From Capnocytophaga bilenii (GTDB lineage: Bacteria > Bacteroidota > Bacteroidia > Flavobacteriales > Flavobacteriaceae), in NCBI RefSeq assembly GCF_017565765.1, contig NZ_JAGDYP010000001.1, positions 152,358 to 216,357 on the forward strand: a DNA stretch of 64,000 nt, read 5' to 3'. The first letter of the stretch is position 1. Each line of letters begins with the position of its first letter. The position numbers and the translations under genes were made by a program. The notes under the pieces were generated by a model, which saw only the letters and a program-made list of their open reading frames with translations, ran no database searches and was not told the origin of the DNA. Shown here piece after piece: positions 1 to 8,894 of the stretch.

Positions 1-398
1 ACGGCAACAAATGGCTTATCAAACGCCGTCAGAAATCCGATGTGTCCTGTAATGTACGTCTGTTGGATATAGCCGAGAAAATTATTGAAAAATATGAGGG
101 CACTACTCGTACTGAGGCATTGTTTCCTACGCCCTCCAATGCTAATTGCAACCTCCTGATCAAAAAGATGATGAAAGATTGTAACATCATTCGTGAAAAA
201 CCTATCTCCTTTCACTGGGCACGCCATACCTTTGGTACTCTGTTCTTAACAGAAGGAGTCCCCTTGGAAAGTGTTAGCAAGATGATGGGACATAAGAATA
301 TCAAAACCACCCAGATTTATGCTAAAATCACCAATGAGAAAATTAGCAAGGATATGGAAATTGCTGCCGAACGATTAAAAAACTTAAAGATAGGATAA
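1..398 (+). CDS. Tyrosine recombinase (integrase), C-terminal part
   Basis: Catalytic half of a phage-integrase-family site-specific recombinase; the reading frame is open from base 3, so the gene begins left of the window and the GTG at 42 is not its start. Visible catalytic residues are the H-x-x-R box (HWAR, near 213-224), the second His in MMGHKN, and the tyrosine nucleophile in TTQIYA near 318-320. The arm-binding and core-binding domains are outside the window. Such enzymes integrate and excise conjugative transposons and genomic islands in Bacteroidota. A strong hairpin follows at once and then 1.1 kb of non-coding DNA, which suggests the end of a mobile element. Which element it belongs to cannot be read from this window. 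Confidence 0.93.
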   Translation, partial: GNKWLIKRRQKSDVSCNVRLLDIAEKIIEKYEGTTRTEALFPTPSNANCNLLIKKMMKDCNIIREKPISFHWARHTFGTLFLTEGVPLESVSKMMGHKNIKTTQIYAKITNEKISKDMEIAAERLKNLKIG

Positions 399-421
399 CT
401 AACAAATTCCCTCTGAGAATT

Positions 422-467
422 AAAATCCATTGATAACATTTCAAAAAGAGATGTGTCAATGGATTTT
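422..467 (+). terminator. Hairpin terminator after the integrase
   Basis: Perfect 12-bp inverted repeat (AAAATCCATTGA and its complement) separated by 22 nt and followed by a T run, 24 nt after the integrase stop. Confidence 0.6.
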
Positions 468-605
468 TTTGTTGCCTTACAGAAAGCTATTAGAAGAGAA
501 AAAGACTTCAACAAATAAGGAAAAGGGTATTCGTTTGTCACAAATAGAAATACGTCATTAAGACTTACCTATTTTTCCTGTTTTAAACACTTAAGGCACG
601 TAATG

Positions 606-787
606 GCGGTTCGTTGTTCGAGTGCAAAGGTATTTCTGTGTTCTTAACGCTTCTTGCAAGGTCAAGCCCGATGGGTTTTCAAAAAAATCTCCAGCCCTTG
701 TCCGTTGTCCTGCGGGTAGTATTTTTTTGAAAAACCTTGCAGAAGCTAAACACAGACCTTTTATGGCACTCGAAACGAAACCAGCTC
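606..787. repeat. Large imperfect inverted repeat
   Basis: The left part (about 606-663) and right part (about 731-787) are imperfect reverse complements of each other. Matching words include CGAGTGC, AAAGGT, CTGTGTT, GCTTCT and GCAAGGT in order. The arms are about 50 bp with small gaps, flanking a GC-richer centre. It could form a long stem in RNA or a cruciform. It lies in non-coding DNA next to the recombinase gene. Confidence 0.55.
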
Positions 788-1156
788 ATTCCGACCTTTA
801 AGCGAATAAAAAAAAATGTCAAATATGAGAAAAATGCTGCTTCTTACAGATTGTTTTTTGAAACGAATACCGCTTTTCCTCCCATTGTCGAATGAAAAAA
901 ATTCAAAGTATGTAGCTACTTAATTACGTTTTTACTTTCGTACATACTTGCTTGCTTTGATACGTGAATGCAAAGTAATGTACAAATATACATATAGCTT
1001 TACATAGAATTGTAAATAACTTTGTAAGTAAGTGATTGATTAAATATATTGCTAATATGCCCTAAATCACTTTATGAGCTTGTAGTGTTTATCTTCTTTT
1101 CTTATGGTTAATTAAAATTTGACCTTTAGGGAGAATTTTCTGTTCACCCGAACAGA

Positions 1157-1210
1157 GCAAGTTGTGTTTTGAGGCACGCATTAGGCGTTTAGGCACTCAA
1201 AACAACTTGC
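1157..1210. repeat. Inverted repeat near the presumed element end
   Basis: GCAAGTTGTGTTTTGAG (1157-1173) faces CTCAAAACAACTTGC (1196-1210); the arms match except for a two-base insertion in the left one. The loop is about 22 nt. No gene is adjacent, so this may be a recombination or transfer site rather than a terminator. Confidence 0.5.
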
Positions 1211-1288
1211 CCTTGCAGGGAGCTTAAAACGCACTCCGAAGTCGTGGTTTTTTAATTTTATATTTTTATTGCATTAAACTAAACGACG

Positions 1289-1329
1289 AAAAAAGTCCTT
1301 ATAAAGTTTTCTTTCATAAGGACTTTTTT
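1289..1329 (-). terminator. Strong hairpin terminator
   Basis: Perfect 14-bp stem (AAAAAAGTCCTTAT and its complement) with a 13-nt loop and flanking A and T runs, so it could work in both directions. It is the first terminator downstream of the minus-strand Rhs and immunity genes. Confidence 0.7.
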
Positions 1330-1510
1330 ATTTATTATATTTCTATTAGACTTATTCTTAAGCATAGAAGTGAAAAATATTTTTCTCTATGAATTCTAAA
1401 ATGAAATAAACCTTTGTTGTTTTTGTGTTAGATTGACTTCTAATGTAACAAAATTTTAACAACTCATTTGAGGCATTACCGAAAACACACACCAATTAGA
1501 GCAGAAAGTA

Positions 1511-1981
1511 TCATTCTCTTTTTAGATGAACAATCCTATTCGGTATAAAAACCGTTGCTTCATCTCCAATAGTTTCAAATACCCACTCATTTTTATCTTT
1601 CCAACACTTTTTTTTGAGTTTTCTGAATAAAGATTGCACATCTTTTTTAAACTCAGGAAACTCATTTGCCCCAAAATAGGCTAAGCGACCACTATAATAC
1701 TTATCATCGTCTATTCCTGATGGAGAATATTCAATAACAGGACTATCATAAATAGAAATGGACGATTTACCTGAAAGGGTGATTATTTGAGAAGCCAAAC
1801 TTTCATAAGTTAAATAAATTTCAAAAGGAGCGGGAGGAAATTCTTCTATCTCTTTTATTATACTTTCTTTCTTCCCAAAGTAATCTCTTACATAAAGAGA
1901 ACCGAACTTCTTTAAAAGTTCTTGTCTTATAATTTGCTCTCCTTGTTCGTCTGCAAAATAATTAAACTGTATTGAACTCAT
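1511..1981 (-). CDS. Candidate immunity protein for the Rhs toxin
   Basis: 156-aa soluble acidic protein with no signal peptide and no family I can name. The ATG at 1981 lies two bases after the Rhs stop codon, so the two genes are almost certainly co-transcribed and translationally coupled. Position is the main evidence: in polymorphic toxin loci the gene immediately after the variable C-terminal toxin encodes its cognate inhibitor. A TTG at 1990 would give three more residues but overlaps the upstream stop. The function is inferred from context only. Confidence 0.65.
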   Translation of the reverse strand: MSSIQFNYFADEQGEQIIRQELLKKFGSLYVRDYFGKKESIIKEIEEFPPAPFEIYLTYESLASQIITLSGKSSISIYDSPVIEYSPSGIDDDKYYSGRLAYFGANEFPEFKKDVQSLFRKLKKKCWKDKNEWVFETIGDEATVFIPNRIVHLKRE

Positions 1982-1983
1982 AA

Positions 1984-4900
1984 TTAACAACTATTTTTTC
2001 TATGTTTTTTACTTGGCTCTTTCCAATCATCGGCTTTGTCGGGGTCTATAAGTGTTACCTGTCCCTTTTTATCGTGGAAAACTATTCTTACATTATCCCC
2101 TAAAGCCTCTCTAATATCCATAATTGCCCCTCGCTCTCTTGATGAAGGTCTAAACCCGCCACGAGTACGCATATCCCCGATTTGATGTACTTCTAATATT
2201 TGTTTCTTTTTATCGTCTGCATATACTACTACATCACCAAATCTTGATTTATCGTTTTTTAATTTTATCTGCCCTTCTGTTCCTACATTTTTGCCCAAAC
2301 CTTTTAAATCATCTCGTAGTTGCTCTTGAATTTCCTTATGTTTAGCACCACCACGACCGCTTAACCCCAATGGGTCTATCCAACTATTTGGGTCAAAAAC
2401 ATACCCATATAGTGTAGGATTCCCTCCCGCAAGTCCTATTGGGTCTTGTGAAATATAAGCCCCCGTTTCAGGAGAATAGTAACGATAACGATTATAAGCA
2501 AGATTGGTCTCAAAATCATAATACTGCCCTTGATAAAGGAATGGTATAAATGGGCGTACGTCATCTCCTAATGAGGATGCTTTAATTTCTCTTTTTACCC
2601 TGCCATATATATCTAATTGTCGATTCCAAACCTCATTCCCCTCGCTATCAATAGCAAGTATAGGAGTGCCTAAGTGGTCGCTTATGATAGAGTACGCTTT
2701 GCCATTCACCAACTTGGCGGTAGGCACAAAACCTTCAAAGACCCAAGTAGTAAGCTCAGTGTTTTCGGAGTTGTCTTTTTTGAAAGTTTCGTGCAGGAGC
2801 ACATTCCCGTCCCATACAAAACGGAACGTGGAAGCCATACGGCGTTTTTCTAAACGCCTACCGAAAGCATCGTATCTAAATCTATAAGTAACGCCTTTTA
2901 GGTCTGTAACAGAGCGGAGTGAGCCATTAGCGTTCCAAGTATATAAAAAGCCTTTACCAGTGCTTTTGGGATTTATGCCTAAGTCACGGAGTTCACTACC
3001 ACTAAAGAAAGGACGGAAACCAACGTCTTTAATATGCTCTTTAAAGATAAGGTTACCTTCTACATCATAGTGGTAAAAATAGGTTTGGTCTTGTTGGAGT
3101 TGGCTGTTTTTATACTTGCGGTCTTTCTTGTCCTTTGTCTCGTATAAGTTACCGAGTTTGTCAGGAGTACGGAACTGTTCTTCTTTCTTGGCATAAATAG
3201 CACGTACGAGGTAGCCCTTATCATCGTAGTCAAAGGCAACATCACGGTCTTTATAGGTATGGTCTATGATGTTGTACAAGCGGTAGTCTATGCCCCATTG
3301 GTATTCTTTCCAATAGATATTTGCCCCTTGTCCATCTTTGGTTACTTGGTGGCGCATACGCCCCAAGCGGTCTCTTCGGGTTTCGTGTTTTACACCTCCT
3401 GTAAGCTGTCGGTAAATTTCTAAACCTAACTCGTCGTAGTCTATTTTAGCTTCCCAAGAATCCTGCCCCTCCAAAGAAGGGGAGGTTGTGGCGTGAATAT
3501 GAGAGATGTTACTTAGTTTATCAAGTTCAAAAGATATCTCTGCTCCTAAGTTGCTACTTAGTTTGATACGTCTGCCGAGAATGTCGTATTCGCTATAGAC
3601 TTCGGTTACTTCATCGCTATTGGTGCGTTTGGTACTTTCTTTGGTGATGTTGCCTAATTTGTCTCTTTCAAAGCTCACTACTGCATCGGCATTAGTGGCT
3701 TCTTTTAAAAATCCTGCTTCGTAGAGGTACTGCTCGCTGCTGCCGTCGTGGTAACTTACTTGGGCTATACGTCCGTTAGGGTCGTAGTCGTAGTTTGTAT
3801 AGCGTTTTTTAGTGCGTTGTACTCTTGTTACCCAACCTGCTTGGTTGCGCTCATATTCTCTGATGAGTCCGTCAAAAGCGTTTTCTTTGCGTACATTGCC
3901 ATTGCCGTCCAAATCAAAGAGATATTCTTCGCCTTCTTCGTTTACAATACGGCGTAGTTGTCCTTCGGTATCGTATTTAAAGCGTACAGTGCTATCACCC
4001 TCAGTGCGTTCTATGAGTTTGTTTAAGCCTTTGTAACGGTAGCGGATGTCCTTGCCGTTGCTGTCTCTATAACGCACCACATTGTCCATCGCATCGTAGC
4101 TCAATGAGATGTTGTTGTTGTCAAAGTCCTGTAAGTATTCCACACGTCCCAACAGGTCATAGTGGCGCAGTTGCCTTAGCTGGTGAGGGTTGGTAATAGC
4201 CGTACATTGCCCTAAGTGGTCGTATTCGTATTTGGTATAGCCTTCATTAGGGGCTTTTATCTGCTTGATGTTCTTTTGGTCGTCGTATTTTACTTCCGTA
4301 GTAGCTCCCAATGCATCGGTGAGGGAGCGCAACAGTCCTTCTTCGTATTTAAAGGCTGTGGTAGCTCCCAAAGGCGTTTTGCGTTCGGTAAGGTTACCTA
4401 CCTCGTCGTAGTTCCATTCCCATTTGCCTCCTCTTGGGTCAGTGGCTTCGGTAAGCAGGTGTTTGTTATAAGGGTCGTAGTACTCCATTTGGGTAAGGCT
4501 CCCATCGGGTTCTATGACCTTTACCACATTGCCCCATTTATCGTGGAGATAGCTGGTGGTATTACCCAAGGGGTCAGTTTCCATTTCCAATTCGCTAAAG
4601 CTGTTGTAATGGGAGTTCCATTCGCCTTTTTCGGGGTCTATGTATTTTATGACACGTCCGTTGTGATGATAGAAAGATTTGGTATAGCCCAAGCTATCTC
4701 TTACCAGTGTGCAATGTGGGTCGGAGTAATCAAAGGTATAGTGCAAGAGGTCTTCACTACCTCGTACTTCTACGCATTTAGCTCCTGTGCCTTTGCCATC
4801 GTAAGTAAATGTCCATACCGTACCATTGCGCCAAATTTCTTTTACCATTAGGTGGTTTTGGTAGGCAAAGTGCATAGGCTGCCCTAAAGCATCGGTATGG

Positions 4901-6639
4901 GTGAGCAAATCTCCTTCCTCGGAGTAGCTATATTGTGCGATCGCAAAGCGTTCGTTTTCTTGTTTGGGGTGAGGTGCGTATATAGTGGTGATACGTCCCT
5001 CGTTATCTGTTTCAAAGGTTAAGGTACGTTCGGCTGAGTCTATTAGCTGGGTAAGGGCTCCATTGGCTTTATAGCTCAGTTGTATTTGGTGTCCGTTTCT
5101 ATCTACTATTTTCTCCAGCAGCTGTTGCTTGCGCTCACTGCCTTTCATTGGGTATGCTGTTTCCGTAAAATAGTAGCAGAGTCCTGAGGTGTCTTTTACG
5201 TAATAACGTCCGCTTTCATCCACACATAAGTAGAGTTTTTCTAAGCGGTGGAAAGTAGGTTTGTCGGGACTGTTAGGTAGTTCTATATCTACCCCTCGTC
5301 CGTCGTTCATTCTGATAGTGGCTACTCTGGCTTCCCAATCAAAACCTATAGCCATATCGTAAGAGTGGTGCCAGCCATAGCCTAAAGGACCTTCGTAAGG
5401 GCTATAGCTATACCAAGTGCGTTCCCATACCAAAGGAATCACTCCTGAGAGGCTAAAGTCTTCATTATCGGTATAGAAATATCCTTCGGCTACTTCCACA
5501 GGGTGGCTTTGTCCTGTACCCAGATGTTTAGAGAGTTTGGTTTTGGTAGCACAAGAAAAGGGCAGTTTGGAGATGCCTTTTTCGGCTAACTTTCGGAAGC
5601 GTTGTCCTAACTTGAGTTTGCCCAAACCTGCTTTGAAGAGTCTATCGCCTATACTCAAAGGGTTGATAGGGGTAGGTATGGTATTGACCAGTACAGGTCG
5701 GCTCCAAGGGATAGGCAGGATACTGCCTGAAGGGACAAAGAGTTCTGTTTTAGGGTTTTTAGGGTCGGGTGATTTTTTGGTACTATTGCGTTGGCTTTTG
5801 AACAGGTCTATAATGCCTATATCCCAGCAGTCATAGTTCAGGTGCATCATCCCTGCCATAGGGTCGCCATCGGCTGTTACAAAGAGGCTTCCTAAATAGA
5901 CTGTACCGTTGTCTTTAGCCACAGGCACATCAAAGCTAGGATGAAAACCTGCTCCCATAGGGATATGTGGAATTACTCTTGAGGTAGTGCCTGTAATAGC
6001 TCGTGGTAGTACGCCTCCAATAAGCACGGTGGCACTAAGCCCTGCCATTCCTAAAGCCGTAGATACTAAGCCATCGGCTTGATTGATGAGTTTATCAGTT
6101 TTGGCTTGTGCGGCTTCTTCTGCTTCTGTTTGAGGTTCATTGGCATTGGGTTGTGCTTCTTGTACCGCACTCATTACTTCTGCCTTTACCATATTGACCA
6201 TACAGCTAACCCAATCCTTAGCTCTGAAAAGTACAGAAATGTAAGGGTGAGGCAGGGGAACAGGAGTCCCTGGCGGAACAGTAACAAAGTGTACATCTAT
6301 CCCCATTACAGGGTCTAACTGCTTTGCTACAGGCAAAAAGGCTTCACCTTTAAACGCTGCTAAGTGAGTCATCAGGGGCATCATCAGCGACTCGGAGAGC
6401 TGTCCTGAGAGTCCTTGTACTGCATCGATAGCCGCTTTGATGTCTAAGGCTGCCTCTATAGGGCTTACACTCCCATCGGCAAGTCCTTTTAGGGCATTTA
6501 CTGCCCCAACAACAGCTTCAGAGTTCTGCAAAAGGTTTTCCTCAGCTCCCTGCAACGCTTGGTCTGTACTACCTGCGTCAGCTATGGAGTCCTCTCCGTC
6601 CTTCTTGAATATCTTCTTTAAATAGTTGTTGTTTGACAT
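1984..6639 (-). CDS. Rhs-family polymorphic toxin with PAAR-like N-terminus
   Basis: 1551-aa protein. An N-terminal helical stretch leads to a PAAR-like segment (PPGTPVPLPHPY, then a Gly/Pro-rich part to about residue 270) typical of type VI secretion tips. A DUF6531-like module (GYFYTDNEDFSL) follows, then many YD repeats of the form YDxxGxL, the Rhs core box (YNRYRYYSPETGAYISQDP) and the cleavage-site motif DPLGL near residue 1425. The last 124 residues are the variable toxin. They contain RFGDVVVY and ILEVHQIGD, with D and E-x-H-Q spacing reminiscent of PD-(D/E)XK nucleases. No signal peptide is seen, in keeping with T6SS delivery, but no T6SS structural genes are in the window. The toxin activity is an inference. 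Confidence 0.92.
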   Translation of the reverse strand: MSNNNYLKKIFKKDGEDSIADAGSTDQALQGAEENLLQNSEAVVGAVNALKGLADGSVSPIEAALDIKAAIDAVQGLSGQLSESLMMPLMTHLAAFKGEAFLPVAKQLDPVMGIDVHFVTVPPGTPVPLPHPYISVLFRAKDWVSCMVNMVKAEVMSAVQEAQPNANEPQTEAEEAAQAKTDKLINQADGLVSTALGMAGLSATVLIGGVLPRAITGTTSRVIPHIPMGAGFHPSFDVPVAKDNGTVYLGSLFVTADGDPMAGMMHLNYDCWDIGIIDLFKSQRNSTKKSPDPKNPKTELFVPSGSILPIPWSRPVLVNTIPTPINPLSIGDRLFKAGLGKLKLGQRFRKLAEKGISKLPFSCATKTKLSKHLGTGQSHPVEVAEGYFYTDNEDFSLSGVIPLVWERTWYSYSPYEGPLGYGWHHSYDMAIGFDWEARVATIRMNDGRGVDIELPNSPDKPTFHRLEKLYLCVDESGRYYVKDTSGLCYYFTETAYPMKGSERKQQLLEKIVDRNGHQIQLSYKANGALTQLIDSAERTLTFETDNEGRITTIYAPHPKQENERFAIAQYSYSEEGDLLTHTDALGQPMHFAYQNHLMVKEIWRNGTVWTFTYDGKGTGAKCVEVRGSEDLLHYTFDYSDPHCTLVRDSLGYTKSFYHHNGRVIKYIDPEKGEWNSHYNSFSELEMETDPLGNTTSYLHDKWGNVVKVIEPDGSLTQMEYYDPYNKHLLTEATDPRGGKWEWNYDEVGNLTERKTPLGATTAFKYEEGLLRSLTDALGATTEVKYDDQKNIKQIKAPNEGYTKYEYDHLGQCTAITNPHQLRQLRHYDLLGRVEYLQDFDNNNISLSYDAMDNVVRYRDSNGKDIRYRYKGLNKLIERTEGDSTVRFKYDTEGQLRRIVNEEGEEYLFDLDGNGNVRKENAFDGLIREYERNQAGWVTRVQRTKKRYTNYDYDPNGRIAQVSYHDGSSEQYLYEAGFLKEATNADAVVSFERDKLGNITKESTKRTNSDEVTEVYSEYDILGRRIKLSSNLGAEISFELDKLSNISHIHATTSPSLEGQDSWEAKIDYDELGLEIYRQLTGGVKHETRRDRLGRMRHQVTKDGQGANIYWKEYQWGIDYRLYNIIDHTYKDRDVAFDYDDKGYLVRAIYAKKEEQFRTPDKLGNLYETKDKKDRKYKNSQLQQDQTYFYHYDVEGNLIFKEHIKDVGFRPFFSGSELRDLGINPKSTGKGFLYTWNANGSLRSVTDLKGVTYRFRYDAFGRRLEKRRMASTFRFVWDGNVLLHETFKKDNSENTELTTWVFEGFVPTAKLVNGKAYSIISDHLGTPILAIDSEGNEVWNRQLDIYGRVKREIKASSLGDDVRPFIPFLYQGQYYDFETNLAYNRYRYYSPETGAYISQDPIGLAGGNPTLYGYVFDPNSWIDPLGLSGRGGAKHKEIQEQLRDDLKGLGKNVGTEGQIKLKNDKSRFGDVVVYADDKKKQILEVHQIGDMRTRGGFRPSSRERGAIMDIREALGDNVRIVFHDKKGQVTLIDPDKADDWKEPSKKHRKNSC

Positions 6640-6663
6640 CTTTTGTTAATTTTGTGTGTGTTA

Positions 6664-6762
6664 TTATTTATTGTCCCTTGTATGTAAGGCTATATAGGAG
6701 AAATAAAATCCTATGACTATAAAGAGTATTCCTATGAAAAAGCCAATAATGTGTGCCTTATA
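6664..6762 (-). other. Possible small membrane protein without a standard start
   Basis: A 32-codon open frame between the helical-repeat gene and the Rhs gene encodes one hydrophobic segment (HIIGFFIGILFIVIGFYF) ending in charged residues. This composition is unlike random AT-rich sequence. The frame opens after a TGA at 6763-6765 and has no ATG, GTG or TTG before the hydrophobic part. It may be the remnant of a longer gene, or may start at ATT. Confidence 0.3.
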
Positions 6763-6781
6763 TCACGCCCTAAGTAGCGAC

Positions 6782-8155
6782 TTATCTGTCGCATTGTTCA
6801 GCCATTTTATTTAAAGTTTCCTCATCAGAGACCTTTTTCCAACTTGATACTATCTCTCTCCACTGTTTACCAAATAGAGGTTCGCAGATAGCTTCTATCT
6901 CATCATAGCTAAGATACTTTTCATAGTTCTTTTCCATAAATGTATCCACTGCAATGCGGTAAGAAGAACCAAAAGCAGCTTCTTTGCTTAAAACTTTTCC
7001 TAATGAAACAGCTACTTTTAAAGCCTCCATTGCTTCTTTGGTTTTGTTACAGTGAAAGCCTGCATTAGCCAACATTCTTGCTGCCTCAATCAATAAGATA
7101 GGGTTATCTGATTGCAAGTAAAGTTCATAGGCTGTAAGATAATCAGTATATGAGTTTTCCCATTTTTCTTTAATATAATAGATAGTTCCTCTATACAGTA
7201 AGGTTTGTGCAAGGAGCGCTTGAGATACTGATTTTTCCAATTGACTTTCAGCGATAACAGCAGTAGCTACAGCTTTGTCAGCATACTCTAAAACTTCTTT
7301 GTCTTTTTTATAACGCATTTTATCATTAGACAAAATGGTATAAATTACCACTAATTGAGTAAGCCAATAAGGGTCTTTACTCAATAAGTTTTGAGCTTCA
7401 GCGATACATACCTCTCCATACTTTTCGGCTTCACTCTCTTTTTCTTCTTCTATAGCCTTAGTCATACTTATAAAAGCCTTACGGTATTTGACAGAAGGCT
7501 CATCAGGAGGAAGCATTGAAGTAATTTGTTGCATAGCCAAAGGCATATTTAAGTTTAAAAAAATTGTATAAACTTTTTGTTTGCCTTCCCTACTTAAGCT
7601 GTCAAATACAAGAGTATTCACTGTATCAGTTACAAGGAAACGTACTTTTTCACTAATACCATAGTCAAGGCATTTAAAAAGCCATTGGATAAAGTTTTTG
7701 CTTTTGTTGGTGTTTTTAAGAATAGCTACGGTATAGTTGCCTTCTAAGAGATGGAGTGCTTCGGCTAATTTATTGAAATTAGCTGTAAAAACACCTGCCC
7801 ATCCCATTTCTTTTCCTATATTGTAATCTACTTCCCAATCAATTTTTTCGGAAGTTTCCTGTTCGTCTTCTCCTACCTCTTTTTGATTTGTATTCCAAAT
7901 GGTGATAGTTTCTTTTAATTCCTCTAACAGAGATTTAGTATATTCTTCATCATTGGTATACATTGCATCGAAATGGAAAGCAATATCCATAATATCAGTA
8001 TCTGTAGCAATCATATAAGTAAAGAAAGTATCTACTATATCCTGCTCATCTCTTTGAGAGAGTATACGCACTATACGTGCTTGGGAGTCCGTTTTTGAAA
8101 TGTCCCACTCATCTACTATTTGCTCGATACGTTGTTCAATAGGGTTTGTTGCCAT
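6782..8155 (-). CDS. Helical-repeat protein upstream of Rhs (possible adaptor)
   Basis: 457-aa soluble acidic protein with no signal peptide. Its second half (about residues 230-430) reads as TPR-like helical hairpins (for example ALLAQTLLYRGTIYYIKEKW and ARMLANAGFHCNKTKEAMEA). No catalytic motif is visible and I cannot name a family. It is the first gene of the Rhs operon: a promoter lies 240 nt upstream and the Rhs ATG 142 nt downstream. Proteins encoded directly before a T6SS effector often load it onto VgrG or keep it folded, so an adaptor or chaperone role is plausible but inferred from position only. Confidence 0.6.
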   Translation of the reverse strand: MATNPIEQRIEQIVDEWDISKTDSQARIVRILSQRDEQDIVDTFFTYMIATDTDIMDIAFHFDAMYTNDEEYTKSLLEELKETITIWNTNQKEVGEDEQETSEKIDWEVDYNIGKEMGWAGVFTANFNKLAEALHLLEGNYTVAILKNTNKSKNFIQWLFKCLDYGISEKVRFLVTDTVNTLVFDSLSREGKQKVYTIFLNLNMPLAMQQITSMLPPDEPSVKYRKAFISMTKAIEEEKESEAEKYGEVCIAEAQNLLSKDPYWLTQLVVIYTILSNDKMRYKKDKEVLEYADKAVATAVIAESQLEKSVSQALLAQTLLYRGTIYYIKEKWENSYTDYLTAYELYLQSDNPILLIEAARMLANAGFHCNKTKEAMEALKVAVSLGKVLSKEAAFGSSYRIAVDTFMEKNYEKYLSYDEIEAICEPLFGKQWREIVSSWKKVSDEETLNKMAEQCDR

Positions 8156-8397
8156 TTTCTAATTTGATTTTAAGATACTTCCTTGAATAGAAGTGTCCAC
8201 TTGAGGTTACTGTTGCTTTTCTTTCTTTAGTGGTACTTTAGCACTCACTGATGAGGTTTTTACCTCCTTACTAAGTCAGTATTTTTAGAGTCAGATTTAA
8301 CAATCTTTTTAGATATGAAACCTTTCCTATGATAAAGCTGTTTTTACCTTAGAATAGCTATCACCATATCTTTAATGATTTTAAATTAAATATGGGG

Positions 8398-8428
8398 CAA
8401 AGCTACAAAAGATTTTTCAGTCTTACAA
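8398..8428 (-). promoter_or_regulatory. Promoter of the Rhs operon
   Basis: On the minus strand TAGCTTTG (8398-8405) fits TAnnTTTG, with TTG 20 bp upstream. It implies a 5' leader of about 235 nt before the gene starting at 8155. Confidence 0.5.
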
Positions 8429-8506
8429 AGGCTTGGGCAAGTTTTTTGATTTTTGTAGTAATTCTACTACATAGATAGGCAGAACATTGACATATTACCA
8501 GCCCCA

Positions 8507-8566
8507 CACAAACGTGCGTTGCTGCACGGGCTTTTATAAAAGCCCGTGCAGCAACGCACGTTTGTG
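8507..8566. repeat. Perfect 60-bp palindrome
   Basis: Two 30-bp arms are exact reverse complements with no spacer, centred between 8536 and 8537 on CTTTTATAAAAG. Each arm is GC-rich and carries GCCCGTGCAGCAACGCACG. It lies between divergent transcription units. It has no T run, so it is not a typical terminator. The word GCCCGTGC also occurs in the dispersed repeat at 50609. Confidence 0.9.
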
Positions 8567-8833
8567 GGTGCAAAGGTAAAATTTTTTGGTTATATTGTCA
8601 AGATGTTGTACCTTTGCACCTAGAAGTTACTGAGAAAATAGGTGTAATCAAATGAAATAAGAGCTATTACTAAATCATTACCTAATCTTCTTGTAATTCC
8701 TGTATCTTCTTTATTTAAAATAGATTATATAAGTAGTTTCAATTTTTCTGCAAAAAGCCCATATAGGCGAAGTACAGGCTTCTGTATGGACAGATGATAT
8801 GGTACTACTTTGTGAAAACAACGGAATGAAACT
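8567..8833. other. Intergenic DNA with a spare promoter and possible gene remnant
   Basis: TACCTTTG at 8609-8616 fits the -7 motif on the plus strand, but no gene follows closely. A 36-codon open frame at 8733-8840 without a start codon has amino-acid-like composition (for example ASVWTDDMVLLCENNGMK) and may be the 3' remnant of a lost gene. Nothing else is recognised. Confidence 0.25.
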
Positions 8834-8864
8834 TTTGTAATTTGCTAATTATATCGTATTTTTG
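8834..8864 (+). promoter_or_regulatory. Promoter of the ABC exporter gene
   Basis: TATTTTTG at 8857-8864 fits TAnnTTTG, with TTG about 19 bp upstream near 8835-8837. Transcription would start near 8871, so the ATG at 8895 is the usable start. Confidence 0.65.
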
Positions 8865-8894
8865 CACCCAAAAAGAAAACATAATTCACTAAAA

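Larger units (their letters stand above)
399..1510. other. Non-coding stretch beside the integrase
   Basis: No convincing gene in about 1.1 kb. It holds a terminator hairpin next to the integrase, two long imperfect inverted repeats (606-787 and 1157-1210), an AT-rich patch near 900-1060 with repeated TACATACTTGCTTGC-like words, and a terminator at 1289-1329. The architecture resembles the terminal regions of Bacteroidota integrative elements, where recombinase arm sites and att sites lie next to int. The att core itself could not be defined from one end. Confidence 0.5.

Noticed and set aside
4216-4851. 211-aa plus-strand ORF
   Set aside because: It lies fully inside the minus-strand Rhs gene and its Val/Phe/Tyr-rich translation is what reverse-complement YD repeats give. 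It is a shadow frame.
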